NCBI GenBank assembly: GCA_002841685.1
Contig: PHAM01000007.1
Span: forward strand, 1 to 40,204
Origin: Elusimicrobia bacterium HGW-Elusimicrobia-2
Lineage (GTDB): Bacteria > CG03
Length of the DNA: 40,204 bases
Direction: 5' to 3'
A model generated the notes under the pieces. It saw nothing but the letters and a program-made list of their open reading frames with translations. It was not told the DNA's origin and ran no database searches. Position 1 is the stretch's first letter. Each line of letters opens with the position of its first letter. Positions 25,901 through 37,900 of this stretch are shown in pieces. The position numbers and the translations under genes were made by a program.

Positions 25901-28900
25901 GAAACCACGCCTTACTGGATAGAGACAAACAATAATGAGCCGGATTGGGCGGTATCTATAGACACGCACGCGTGGACGGACACGCATCAGTACAGGATCA
26001 GAATAAAGGCGAAGGATAAGGCGGGCAACTGGCGTTACGGCTCGACCGAATACACTTATTTTTATTATGACGAGACAGAACCGGAGAGCGGAATAACGGT
26101 TCCCGAAGACAATCAATATTATGCGTTGGGTTTACCGTCGGAGCTTACGGGGACATCAAGCGACTTAGGGGCGGGCGTTAATAAAGTTGAGATACAGGTT
26201 AAGAGGCACAGCGACGGACAGTATTTATCGGGTTCCGATCAGAAGTTTACCGGAACCTTGGCATGGATAGATGTGGAGGTTACGCCCGGGCCTAATCCCC
26301 CGTGGACTTACGGAATAGATTATCCGACGGCCACCTGGTCAAACGGCATTGAATATCTTGTCACGAGCCGCGCGACGGATAAGGCGACTAATGAGCAGAG
26401 CGTTTTCGGCGCGGGCGTTTCGTCCAACACGTTTGTTTACGATACGAGCCTGCCTGAGGTTGCCGTTACCACACCGAGTTACCATGTAAATTATTTCCCC
26501 GTTATTTACGGGACATCCTCCGACTCCACCCCCGGTATCGTCAATGAAGTGAAACTCAGGATCCGCCGTCAGGATGGTGTTTACTGGACAGGTTCGGGCT
26601 GGGGCGCTGGAGGGGTGCAATACTGGATTTCCGCATCGGGCACAAATTCATGGAGCTATGATAACGTGAGTGTATGGAGTAATGAAGTGGAGTACAAAGT
26701 TGCCGCAAAAGCGAAAGACAACGCGCTCAACTGGTCCGCTGTTTCTTCCTCACAAACATTCATTGTTGACAAATCTTCGCCGCTGACGAGTGTGTCCATT
26801 CCCGTCGAAGCTAAATATTATAAGACTTTTTCACCCAATCAGTTGAGCGGCCAGGCCAACGATAAGGACGGCATAGGAGATGCCAGCGTCAGCGATGTTG
26901 ATCAGACGGAGCTGAAGGTGCAGATAAAGGATGAGGATACGGGGAATTGCTGGAGAGGGACGGTCGATCAGTGGGGGGGCATTGAAGATTGGAAGGCTGT
27001 GACAGACTACACTCCGGGTTTCCCGGGGAACTGGATTTACGACGAGCTGCTTACTGCTGACGGTACATGGGTTTCCGGACATCAATATAGGGTGAAAACT
27101 AAAGCCGCCGATAACGCGGGCAATTACGAACAACCTTTGCCGGGCAACCTGTTTATATTTGACAATGTCTGCGCAATTTCAACGGTGAGCGTGCCCGTTC
27201 CAGGCGAGTCGTACAGCAGTCTTTCATCTATAACAGGGACGGCCTCCGACGGAGCTTCCGGCCTTCACCCCGCCGGTGTTGACTTCGTTGAAGTCAGAAT
27301 TAAAAATGAGACCAATAATCAGTATCTTACGTCGCCGGCGACTTGGGGCGGCGTCTCAAAATGGAACGTGGCCGCGGGCTCGACTTCATGGTCGCTTTCG
27401 GCCACCTCATGGGCGTCAAGCACAACTTACACGATAAATACCAGAGCGTATGATAAAGTGACGGAACCCTCGGCGAATATTGAAGTGAATTTTGATACTT
27501 TTACATTTACATTTGATAACGTCGCGCCTGATTCACATATATCCGCGCCGACGGCTAATCTATACTCATCCAATCTGTCGGCTGTTTCAGGCACCGTTTA
27601 TGACCACACAACAGGTGTTGATAACCTTATGAAAGTCGCGGTGAAAGGGAAAACCGGTTGGCACACGGACAGATACTGGAATGCCTCCACATGGACGGCG
27701 CCGGGTGTGGAATTCTGGCTTGACGCGTCAGGGGCATTTCCTTCCGCTGCCGGAGCGACTGAAAATTTCTCATGGGCTACATCAACGAGCGCGTGGACAT
27801 CAGGAGAAAGATTTGAACTGTTTTCAAAAGCAACCGACCGGACGGATAATTCGGCAAACACGGAGACTCAGGGGGCATCGGGAATAATTTTCACATTTGA
27901 TAATGTGAAACCGGTTTCAATTACGACATATCCCGCATCCGGCGTCGGCTACAGTGATCTTCCCGCCATTTACGGGACCGCCAGCGATTCTTTATCGGGC
28001 GTTTATCCCGCGGGGGTTCAAAATGTTCAGCTTGCCATACAGATAGACCCCGACGGGGGCGACTGGTGGGACGGTAATGGTTGGGACAGCGCGACAGAAG
28101 TCTGGTTTGGCGCATCCCTCGCCGCCGGCAAATGGTCGTATAATACATCCACAGTTACCTGGACCAGCGGCCACACGTACAAAATTAAATCTAAATCGTC
28201 GGATAAAGCGGCGCCCGCAAACTCTGAAAGTGAGCCCTTAAACAATGTGACATTTACAATAGATAATGTCGCCCCGGACTCGTATTTTATCAAGCCATCC
28301 AGCGGGTCATCATACAACAATTCTGGCAACGTGCTCACTTCTCTTTACGGTACAGCTTCGGATGACGCCAGCGGAATCAAAAAAGTTGAGATTGCAATCC
28401 GGAACTTCTCATTAGGGAATTATTATTATAACGGTGCTGGCGGCTGGCCTCCCTCTGAAAATCCCATCTGGCTTGTTACCTCATCCACCCCAACCGGGCT
28501 TAACGCCGACTGGTCGTATCCGGCGCCGGTGTGGAATTCCGGCGATTATTACAAGGCATATATTAAAGCGACCGATAACACCGCGGTGCCCGCGCCCAAT
28601 GTTGAAGCTGGTCATTTTGTGCAGTTCAGCATTGATATAAGCGCTCCGGAAATTGATGTGACATCTCCCTCTGACGGGGTGTTCAGGAACAGCGTGACTT
28701 CAATTGACGGCACTTCATTTGATGATTTTTCCGGCGTGAATACGGTGATACTTAAGATTCTTGAAGTGAACACAACAAAACAGTGGAATGGTATCTCTTT
28801 TGCAGTCGGGGAGAGCCCCCTGGTTATTTCAACAACGACCCCCGGACTTCCAGCGTGGCAGTACACCGGAATCACGGATGATAAATGGACGTCAGGATTC

Positions 28901-31900
28901 ACATATAAACTTATTCCCGGCGGCAGCGATAAGGCGGCCAATGTGGTAGTTAACTATTCCACTTCCGTATTTTATTACGATAATTCAGCTCCGGCGTCAG
29001 AAGTTAAAATTCCGGTTGACGGCAATTACTATAAAGATACAAATCTGTCTTCTCTCTCGGGTACATCATCCGACATGCCGGATACAGCCGGCTTAACCAA
29101 TGCCGGACTCAGTAAAGTTGACATAAAGCTTCTTGATACGAATGACGGCGCCTGCTGGACGGATTCGGGCTGGTCAACCACGACGGTTCAATGGCGTCTC
29201 GCGGACGGCACAACAAGCTGGTCATTCACATTTAATCCCACAAACTGGGAAACAGGTCATAAATACACTTTAACGCCGCGCGGACTGGACAATATTTCTA
29301 ATGAAGAGACCATTTTTTCTACGGCGACTTTTTATATAGATTCCGATGCGCCGGCATCTCATATAGCCACGCCCTCGCAGAACGCCAATGTCGCGTCACT
29401 TTCTGAGATTAATGGTACTTCGTCTGATCTTCCGACGGGTGGCGGGCTGTTTAATTCCTCGGTGGTAAATATGAAAATACAGGTTTATGATTTAACAGCA
29501 GGCTCGACCGGTTACTGGAACGGAAACGCATTTCAGACCGGCGGCATATGGCTTTCCGCAGCGGGGACGGGTTCATGGTATTATACGGTTGTTTATTCCA
29601 CAATGTGGGATAACGGCCACACATACAGAATAAAATCCAAAGGGCAGGATACCGCCGGAAATATTGAGACGCCTTCAGCGGGTACAGTTTTTAACTTTGA
29701 TGAACAGGACCCCGAATCCACGGTCACCGCGCCGCAGAATAATCAGCATGTAAAATATCTTGACACGGTTTCCGGCACATCTTTGGATAATCTTTCCGGA
29801 GTGAAGACGGTTTATGTTTCAATAAAAAGAACTGCCGACTCGTGGTACTACGACGGAGCGATTTTTGTAAATACCAGCGGCGTTCCGACATGGAATAATA
29901 TTGGTTCGGCGGCATCTCCCTGGAATTTCGCGGTTTCATCTTCCGTGTGGGAAAACGGTAAAACTTATACGGCGCAATCCTATGCGGAAGATAATGTGAC
30001 GATACCATCTTCTAATACCGAAGTTCCCGTTTCCTCCAGCACTTTTGTTTTTGACACTTCCGTTCCCGCGTCCGGAGTTGCCGTGCCCGAAGACGGCGAA
30101 GCTTATACCGGCAAACCGGTTATAGACGGCACGGCGCAGGATGATTCGCCGGGCATTATAAATAAGGTTGAGGTGAGAATATGGCGTGAAGCGGGGCCTA
30201 ATTTCTGGTGGAGCGATTCTTCCGGATGGGGCGCGAACGAATCATGGAATATGGCTTACAGCACATCAGCCTGGACGGTGTGGCATTCAACTTACACAGA
30301 AAAATTTGCGATTGAGGCGCAATATAAAATAGCTTCCCGCGTGACGGACAAAGCGGGCAATATTGAAGTCGTTACGTCCTCTAACACTTTTAAGATTGAC
30401 AGAAGCTCGCCTACTTCGGAAATAGAAGTTCCTTCGCCCGGTGATTTTTATCAGACAACGGAGGTCTCCGGCACTTCCGACGACGCCGGCCCCGGCTCAT
30501 CCGCTTCGGGTGTTAGTGTGGTTAAAATTCAGATAAAGAAGTTTATAGCCGGTACCACACATTACTGGTCAAATTTCAGCCATTTTGACACAACCGATGA
30601 AAATTGGGTAGACGCCTCGGGATTTGCTCCGTGGGATTTCACCACTATAGAGGACGCTTATTGGGTGAGCGGTTATCAGTACCAGGCAAAAATTAAATCA
30701 AGGGATTTTGCGTTAAACACGGAAGTAAATTTACCGTCTATTAATTTCTTCATAGATAAAGACGCTCCGCTGTCGGGCGTTGTGACGCCGCCGGATAATT
30801 CTTACAAAAAAGAGCTGACAGCGATTAAGGGCACGGCAAAAGACGAACCTTCCTCGCTTTATAATTCGGGATTAAACAATGTGAAGGTGCGAATTTATGA
30901 CAATACAACAGCCAATCCGGAAAAATACTGGGATAGCGGTAATAACATATGGTCGTCAACCTCAACATGGAATAGTACATCTCTTTTTGTTTCTTCATGG
31001 TCATACAATTCAACGAATGTGACTTGGACAAATGAGCATGTGTATAAACTGAATGTCAGGGCTTGGGATAATCTGTCCATTGCGGAAGTAGCTTTCACGA
31101 CTAAAACTTTTACATTTGATAATGTCGCGGGAAATTCTGTTATAACGCTTCCCGTAAACGGCGGTGAATATAATTCAATGCTTTCTATTTCGGGAAACGC
31201 TAACGCGTCGCCCGCGCCTCCCGCGAGCGTTCAGGTTGAAATTGCCGACACCACTCCCAACCCTGATCTTTATTGGAACGGTTCCACCTGGACAATAACG
31301 GCTGTGTGGAATGGCGCGTCCGCTCCGCCTGCGTGGTCATACACCGTTGATTTTAATACTGTCACATGGAAAGACGGGCATCTTTATTTTATAAGGACGA
31401 GAGTGTGGGATGAGGCGGGGAACGATTCGGTTCCCGGCGGCGCGGGGAATTCCTTCACTTATGATATAACAAAACCGAATTCGGGCGTTTCATCTCCCTT
31501 GGATAATTCTTATATCAATTCGCTTTCGCAGATTTCAGGCACATCGTCGGATGAAAAAACAGGTATTGATTATATTAAAATTCTGATAACCCAGGATCCG
31601 TATGGCACGCCGCAGTATTGGGACGGTTCTGTGTGGTCGCCGTCGGCGGATAACTGGCGCGCAACGAAACTTGTTGACGGCGTGAAGGGCGGACTTTCGG
31701 AAGATTGGTCTTATTCCGTTTTGAAAGCCACTTCCTTAACCAGCGGAACGCAATACAAAGTTCAGTCGTCGGCGTGGGATGAAGCCGGAAACTTTCAAAT
31801 TACATATCCTGAGATTGAATTTACGGCTGACTTTGATGAAGCTCAAACAGCAATAACATGGCCTAATGAAGGCGGCACGTACACCGTTGATTTCTCTTCT

Positions 31901-34900
31901 TTTGCCGGCACCGCTGTAGATAACGAAAGTTTTGTAACAAAGACGGAATTTTCGCTGCTGAATAAAAATACGGCAAAATATTATCAATTGGGTTCCGGCT
32001 GGGTGAGTGGCAGATACTGGAACAGTGTTTCCACAGCAAATCTGCCGACTTGGTCGTATAACCGTCCGGCCCTTGCGTCCAACAGCGATTATCAGCTTGT
32101 CGCGAGGTCTTATGATTCCGCGAACAACATGGAAATTTCCTATTCTACGGTGAATTTTACCTATGACGAGACCGGCCCGGCAAGTCAGGTAACAATTCCC
32201 GCCGATGGTATTCTTATAAATGAGCTTGCTCAAATAGAGGGGACAGCTTATGACGAGACGGCGGGTGTAGGAGAGGTTGAAATTTATATTCATGATTTTA
32301 TTCAGGGGAGATTTTGGACGGGGCTGTGGATGGCAACCACGACGATTCAATGGGTTGGCGCGGATATTCCATCTCCCGGCGTCGGCGTTGTCGCATGGGA
32401 ATACACGGGAATTAATCAGAGTAACTGGGTCGCTAACGGAGACACACAGTATAGAATTCGCCCTCGCGCGAAGGATAGCGTAGGCAATACGGGCGTTCTC
32501 GGCTCTACTCATACATTTACTTTTGATGTGACGCAGCCTGAATCGAGAATTACAAAACCGGTGAGCGACGGTGTTCATTTAAATGTTCTCTCAAGCATTG
32601 ACGGCACCGCCTACGACGTGACCGCCGGAATTGACAAAATCTATTTGAGAATTAAGAGAAATACAGACGGCTACACATGGGCGGGTTCGTCTTTTGTTGC
32701 CGCGAGCAGCCGTGTTCTTGCGACGGAGCTTACGCCTGACGCCACGAAATGGACTTACACTTCGCTTCCCAGCTGGGTGAGCGGGTCTTCCTATACGCTG
32801 AATATCCAGTCGCTGGATTTTTCAACAAACTGGGAAACGGATTTTACGACAATGACGTTTGTGTGGGATACGACGGGCCCTGAGACGGCCGTAACAGCGC
32901 CTGTTGGAGCCAATCTTTACGCACCGGGTCAGATAACCGGCACAGCATCCGACGCGGTGGGTTCCGTGGCGCTGGTTGAGCTCCGAATAAAAAGAATTGC
33001 CGACGCGAAATATTGGAATCCTGTTGACGGTTCTTCATGGACCGCCGCCGACACATGGTTTGACCCCGGCAATATAAGCTGGTTTTATAATGAAGGGTTA
33101 TGGAATTGGGCGAAAGACAATCAGTACAGCGTTGAATGCCGCGGCACCGATGAACTCGGAAACGTTGAAATCGCTCCGTACGATAAAAAAACTTTTAAGA
33201 TTGACCAGGATGCCCCATCCTCGGGAATGACAAAACCCGTTCATAACGGCAGATATTACGCTCTTAATGAAATAACGGGCACATCAGCAGACCCCGGAAG
33301 TTATCCGACGCTTGTGGCCAGAACCATGGTGGCAATAAAACACGGCACCGATTATCTGCAAAGCGACAAATTATCGTGGGGCGCGGGCATTTCTTCTTTT
33401 ACCGCGACGGGCACCCCGTGGACGGTGACGCTTGACACCAACGCCTGGAAGGACGGTGACACCTACACTGTCCTGACGAGAGCGTATGATAATACCGGAA
33501 ATGCCGAAGCTGAAGGAAGCCCCGACGCGGCAAACGCCAAAAATTTTATATCAGACAAAACAAAACCGCAATCATTGATTGTCAATCCCGTGCACAATGT
33601 TAGTAATTATGACAATTTGTCCCAGCTTCCGAGAATAGACGGAACGGCCTTTGATGCTTTTGGAGTGTCGCAGGTTGAAATTTGGGTCAAAAAAACCCTC
33701 GGTAATGTTTACTGGGACGGCGCCGCATGGGGTGATTTTGAAACCTGGCTGCCCGCGAATTTGTCGTCGGGAGCCACTTACTGGTGGTATGACAGCGTTA
33801 ATTTTAACACATCCTGCGACTATCTGGTCAAGTCAAGAGCTTATGATTCGGCGAATCCGGTCAATGCCGAAGCCGCCGGTACGGAAGGCGCCGATAACTT
33901 TCACCGAGCGACAATTGATATGAACGCTCCTGATTCTCTTATCCAGACACCGGCCGCCGGCGCGACGCTCAGTTCTTTGCCGGGTACGGCAATTGCCGGC
34001 ACAGCGGTTGATACGCAAAGTGATATCACTTTTGTAAAAATAAGGGTTTCCGATATTACCTCTCCCGCCACAAAATATTATAATCTTGCGGGATGGGACA
34101 CAAACTCCGCCAACTGGCATAACACCAACTTCGTGTCCGGAATGAGCATTACATGGGACGCTGACGGCCTTAACATTACAGACGCGATTTGGACTTCTGG
34201 CTATAATTACCGTCTTGAAACATTCGCTAAGGATTCGGCGAACCCCGAAAATACTGAGGTCACTTATTCAACGAAGACATTTACTTTTGACGCGGCGCCT
34301 CCGGTGTCCGGAGTGAAGTTTCCCGTTCATAACGCGCATTATAAATCCGGCGCTCTCGGACAAACGATCACAGGAACGGCCACAGACGCCACTTCGGACG
34401 TGGAATATGTTTATGTGAGTATTCTTGAAGAAGGCACGGCGAAATGGTTTAACGGCGCCGGTTTCCTTTCGGACACGACTTCTTGGCGTGATACGGGAAT
34501 TACTTTGGGCGCCACCAACTGGAGTTATACAAACGCGGCGATTGCCTGGACGAACGGACAGAGATATCTTTTTAAGACATACGCGATTGATGAGATAGGG
34601 AACACTTCGGATCCGACATCGGGTTTGAGAATTGTTTATGATACAGCCGAGCCGAATTCTTCGGTTACAAATCCTGCGGATGGTTCCACGAAGCAGAAGG
34701 ATACTCTTTCTCTTCTTTCAGGGAACGCTTCGGACACCTCACCAGGGCTTGTTAATAATGTGAAAATTTCTCTGATGATAAAAGACTATCCTGCTGGCGG
34801 GACGAATTATCACTGGGACGGTTCCACATGGACGGATAACGGTGGAAGTGACTTGTGGCTTGCCGCGGAATATACGCAGGATACGCAATCGGGCGTATGG

Positions 34901-37900
34901 TCATATTCTTTTACGGCGTCAAAATGGGTGACGGGGAAATATTATGAGTTAAAGACAAAGGCGCAGGACAAAGCGCTTAATCCCGAAACAAGCTTTGGGC
35001 TTTCAACTTTCAGAGTTGTAAAAGAAGCTTCTGAATTCGCTGTGAATGTTGTGGGCGCGGCGCCCGCAACAGCAGGGTCATTCTATGACGTAACGGTTAC
35101 CGCAAAAGACAACGAAGGGAACATTGCTTTAACTTATGAAGGAACTGTCAAGTTTGTCACAAAAGATACGCTTGCCCTTAAAGGCCATCCGGCCGCAGAA
35201 TGGGCGGAAAGCGATATACAGACTTATGGGGTTGGCTTTGACACGTATACATTCAAACTTGCGGAAGAAGGTTATCATCTGTTCAATAATCTCGTGAGAT
35301 TTAAGACGGCATCTCTTGGCGCGGGCACTCTTAAATTTGTTCTTGTTTATGATACGGCATCCGTCGCTGATACCGAAGCGCCGGATATTCTCGGAGAGCA
35401 TAAGAACATTGTTGTAAATCCGAAAGCTGCCGACCGCATTCAGGTCATTCTGCCGGGTGAAACGGCAGTTGCCGGCATAACTTCGGGCAAAATAGATTTG
35501 CCATCCCCTCAAACCGCGGGCGCGGGATTTTATGCGACCGTCAAGATTTGTGATGAATACTGGAATGTCACAACAGCCACAAACACAATAAACATTACAA
35601 CAACTGACCCGAATGACACTAATCCCGGCAATAAATACGTTTCGGGTTCTACAACGACGCAAATCACGATGCTGACTGCCGGAAGCAGAGATGTTGAAGC
35701 GTTTTCCGTCGGCGGGGTTTTTAATGATTTTGACAAAGACAATCCATATAATAATTCTGTTACGGTTGCCGCTGATGTGCCTACACGCCTCCAGGTCATT
35801 CTTCCGGGGGTGACGGCTAAGCCCGGCACTCCATTGGGCAAAGAAAATACTCCGACGGCGCAGCCGGCCGGCGTTGAATTTACGGCGACTGTTTACGCGA
35901 CTGATTCCAACTGGAACGTTAACACTTCCACAACCGTCTGGGCGGGTTTTGAAACGACGGATATTTATGATACGCCCACGTCAAGCAAATCTCTCGCAAG
36001 CGGCCAGACACAGGTAATCTTCAAGATGTATGAGGCAAAGGTGCAGACAATCACCGCGACAAATTTAGACAGTTCGCTTATTGAATCAAAAGCCGCCCTG
36101 ACGATTAAGTATGGCGCGGGGCAGAAACTCCAGGTGCTTGTCCCGGGTGAAAATTATCTACCGGGTTCGTCGCAGGGTAAAGATGGCGCTGTGCAGGAGC
36201 AGACGGCCGGAGTGCAGTTTACCGTGACGGCGCGTCTTTGCGACGATAACTGGAATGTTAAAACGGATTCGGCGGTTACCGTCGCTGTGACTGGCAACGA
36301 CCCGAACGGCTCTGTCCCCACGCCTTATATGATTACAGGCGTTGGGCCGTTTAATGTGACATATAAAACGGCATGGCAGGGAACTGTCCAGGCGACATGG
36401 ACGGTGACGGGGACTGCCGCGGGATGGACTTCCTACACTTCCGCTAAAATTTCCGTTAAGCCGGCTTCCGTAAAACATCTGCAGGTTCTGTTGCCCGGTG
36501 AGGAGTCCTCTCCCGGCTCATCAACGGGAAAAACCGGCTCCGTTTCCACGCAGACGGCGGGAGCCCAGTTTATAATAACGGTGAAAGCTGTTGACGAATT
36601 CTGGAATATACAGCCCACATCCAATCCTATCGTAGGCATTGCTGTGAACAGCGCTTATTTTGAAAAACAGAGCGCTCATGGCCTTGTAAACGGAACGACA
36701 GTTTTCTGGATGCTCCTCAAAGACGCCGAAAGAGACCCGTGGAAGATAACCGCTTCAACTTCGGACGGCAAATCTATTCTGCCCGATATGTCCTCGGATA
36801 TATATGTGCAGGGCGCCGCGGTCCAAAAACTTATGATTCTCGCTCCCGGCGAAATTTGGAATCCCGGATCCAGTGAAGGCAGAACGGGTGTTCCGTCGAC
36901 CAGAACAGCAGGCGTTAATTTTAATATGACATTAAGGACAGTGGACGCTTACTGGAACCAGTCAAATTCCGTCGCGAATGTAAAATTGACATCGACTGAC
37001 CCGAATAAGAATGAAGTGACGGGAATTGCCTTCAATGGATTACAGGTGCAAACATATGCTTTAAGAACGGCTAACAATTCATGGTCGGTGACCGTTTCAA
37101 CTACGGCCGGAGAGAATTTTGCTTCTCATACGACGCAGAATATTTATGTTGATCCCGCCTCGGCGAGCCGGCTTCTTGTTATCGCTCCCGGAGAAACATT
37201 TGATGAGGGTTCTGCCGACGGTAAAGATGACGCGCCGATTAATCAGACGGCAGGGACTCCTTTCAACATAACTGTTATTGCTTGCGACGCTTACTTTAAT
37301 AAAACAACGGTTGAACCCACGGTGGGAATTACAACCACCGATCCGTATGACGGCGCCATAGCTTCACAGCAGCTTGTCGCGGGCGCCACGACATTTATGC
37401 TCAATTTCAGAAAAGCTCATTCATCATGGACAATAACGACTTCAAACGACGGAGGCTATGCTAATAACACTTCTTCGCAGATTTATGTTAATCCCGGCAC
37501 AGCGATAAAGCTTCAGGCTCTCGCTCCCGGCGAAACTGCCGACGACGGCAATGTGTCAAACGGCGGAAAATCGGGTTCTGTCAATGAGCAGCAGGCGGGC
37601 GTGAGTTTTACGGTGACGGTGCGCGGCGTGGACCAATTCTGGAACTTACAGGAATCCGCGGTGGCGGAAGCGATGCTTACAAGCAATTATGCCGGAGATT
37701 ACATCGTTCCTGTGTCATCGCCTTTGGCCGGTGACGGCTTGGCTGTGTTCGATGTGTCTCTTGTGAAAGCTAACACCACCTCGTATCTTACAGTTGATGA
37801 TATAGACGGCATAGCGCTGGCGCAGTATAATCACGCGGGCATAAAATGCGTTCCGGGCTCTCCCGCGTATCTTATGGTTCTTCTGCCAGGCGAGACACAA

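Larger units (their letters stand above)
14006..35023 (+). repeat. Type B Ig-like array 3 (58 domains, units 23-80)
   Basis: An unbroken run of 58 B domains (about 7,006 residues, mean 121). Units 23-35 start at 14006, 14369, 14777, 15110, 15482, 15857, 16175, 16541, 16913, 17267, 17588, 17945 and 18311. Units 36-75 are listed under the 10-domain cassette entries. Units 76-80 start at 33218, 33569, 33932, 34304 and 34655. The consensus is the same as in array 1: a (D/E/T/A/V)S.(V/I)..P start, (S/T)GT(A/S).D, YW.GssW, SSW.Y, W..G..Y, D.AGN.E and a F.FDN..P end. The boundary proline is missing at a few junctions (units 25, 39, 59, 70). Likely an extended extracellular stalk, by inference. Confidence 0.87.

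Noticed and set aside
31736-32578. Minus-strand open frame of 280 codons
   Set aside because: It lies wholly antisense to continuous B domains of the giant frame. Its translation is rich in Arg, Cys, Ile and Asn with no recognisable domain, as expected of a shadow frame.
18665-33217. Possible CRISPR or short tandem DNA repeat because of the regular periodicity
   Set aside because: The period is about 360 bases and the conservation is at protein level with divergent DNA. There are no short identical repeats with spacers.
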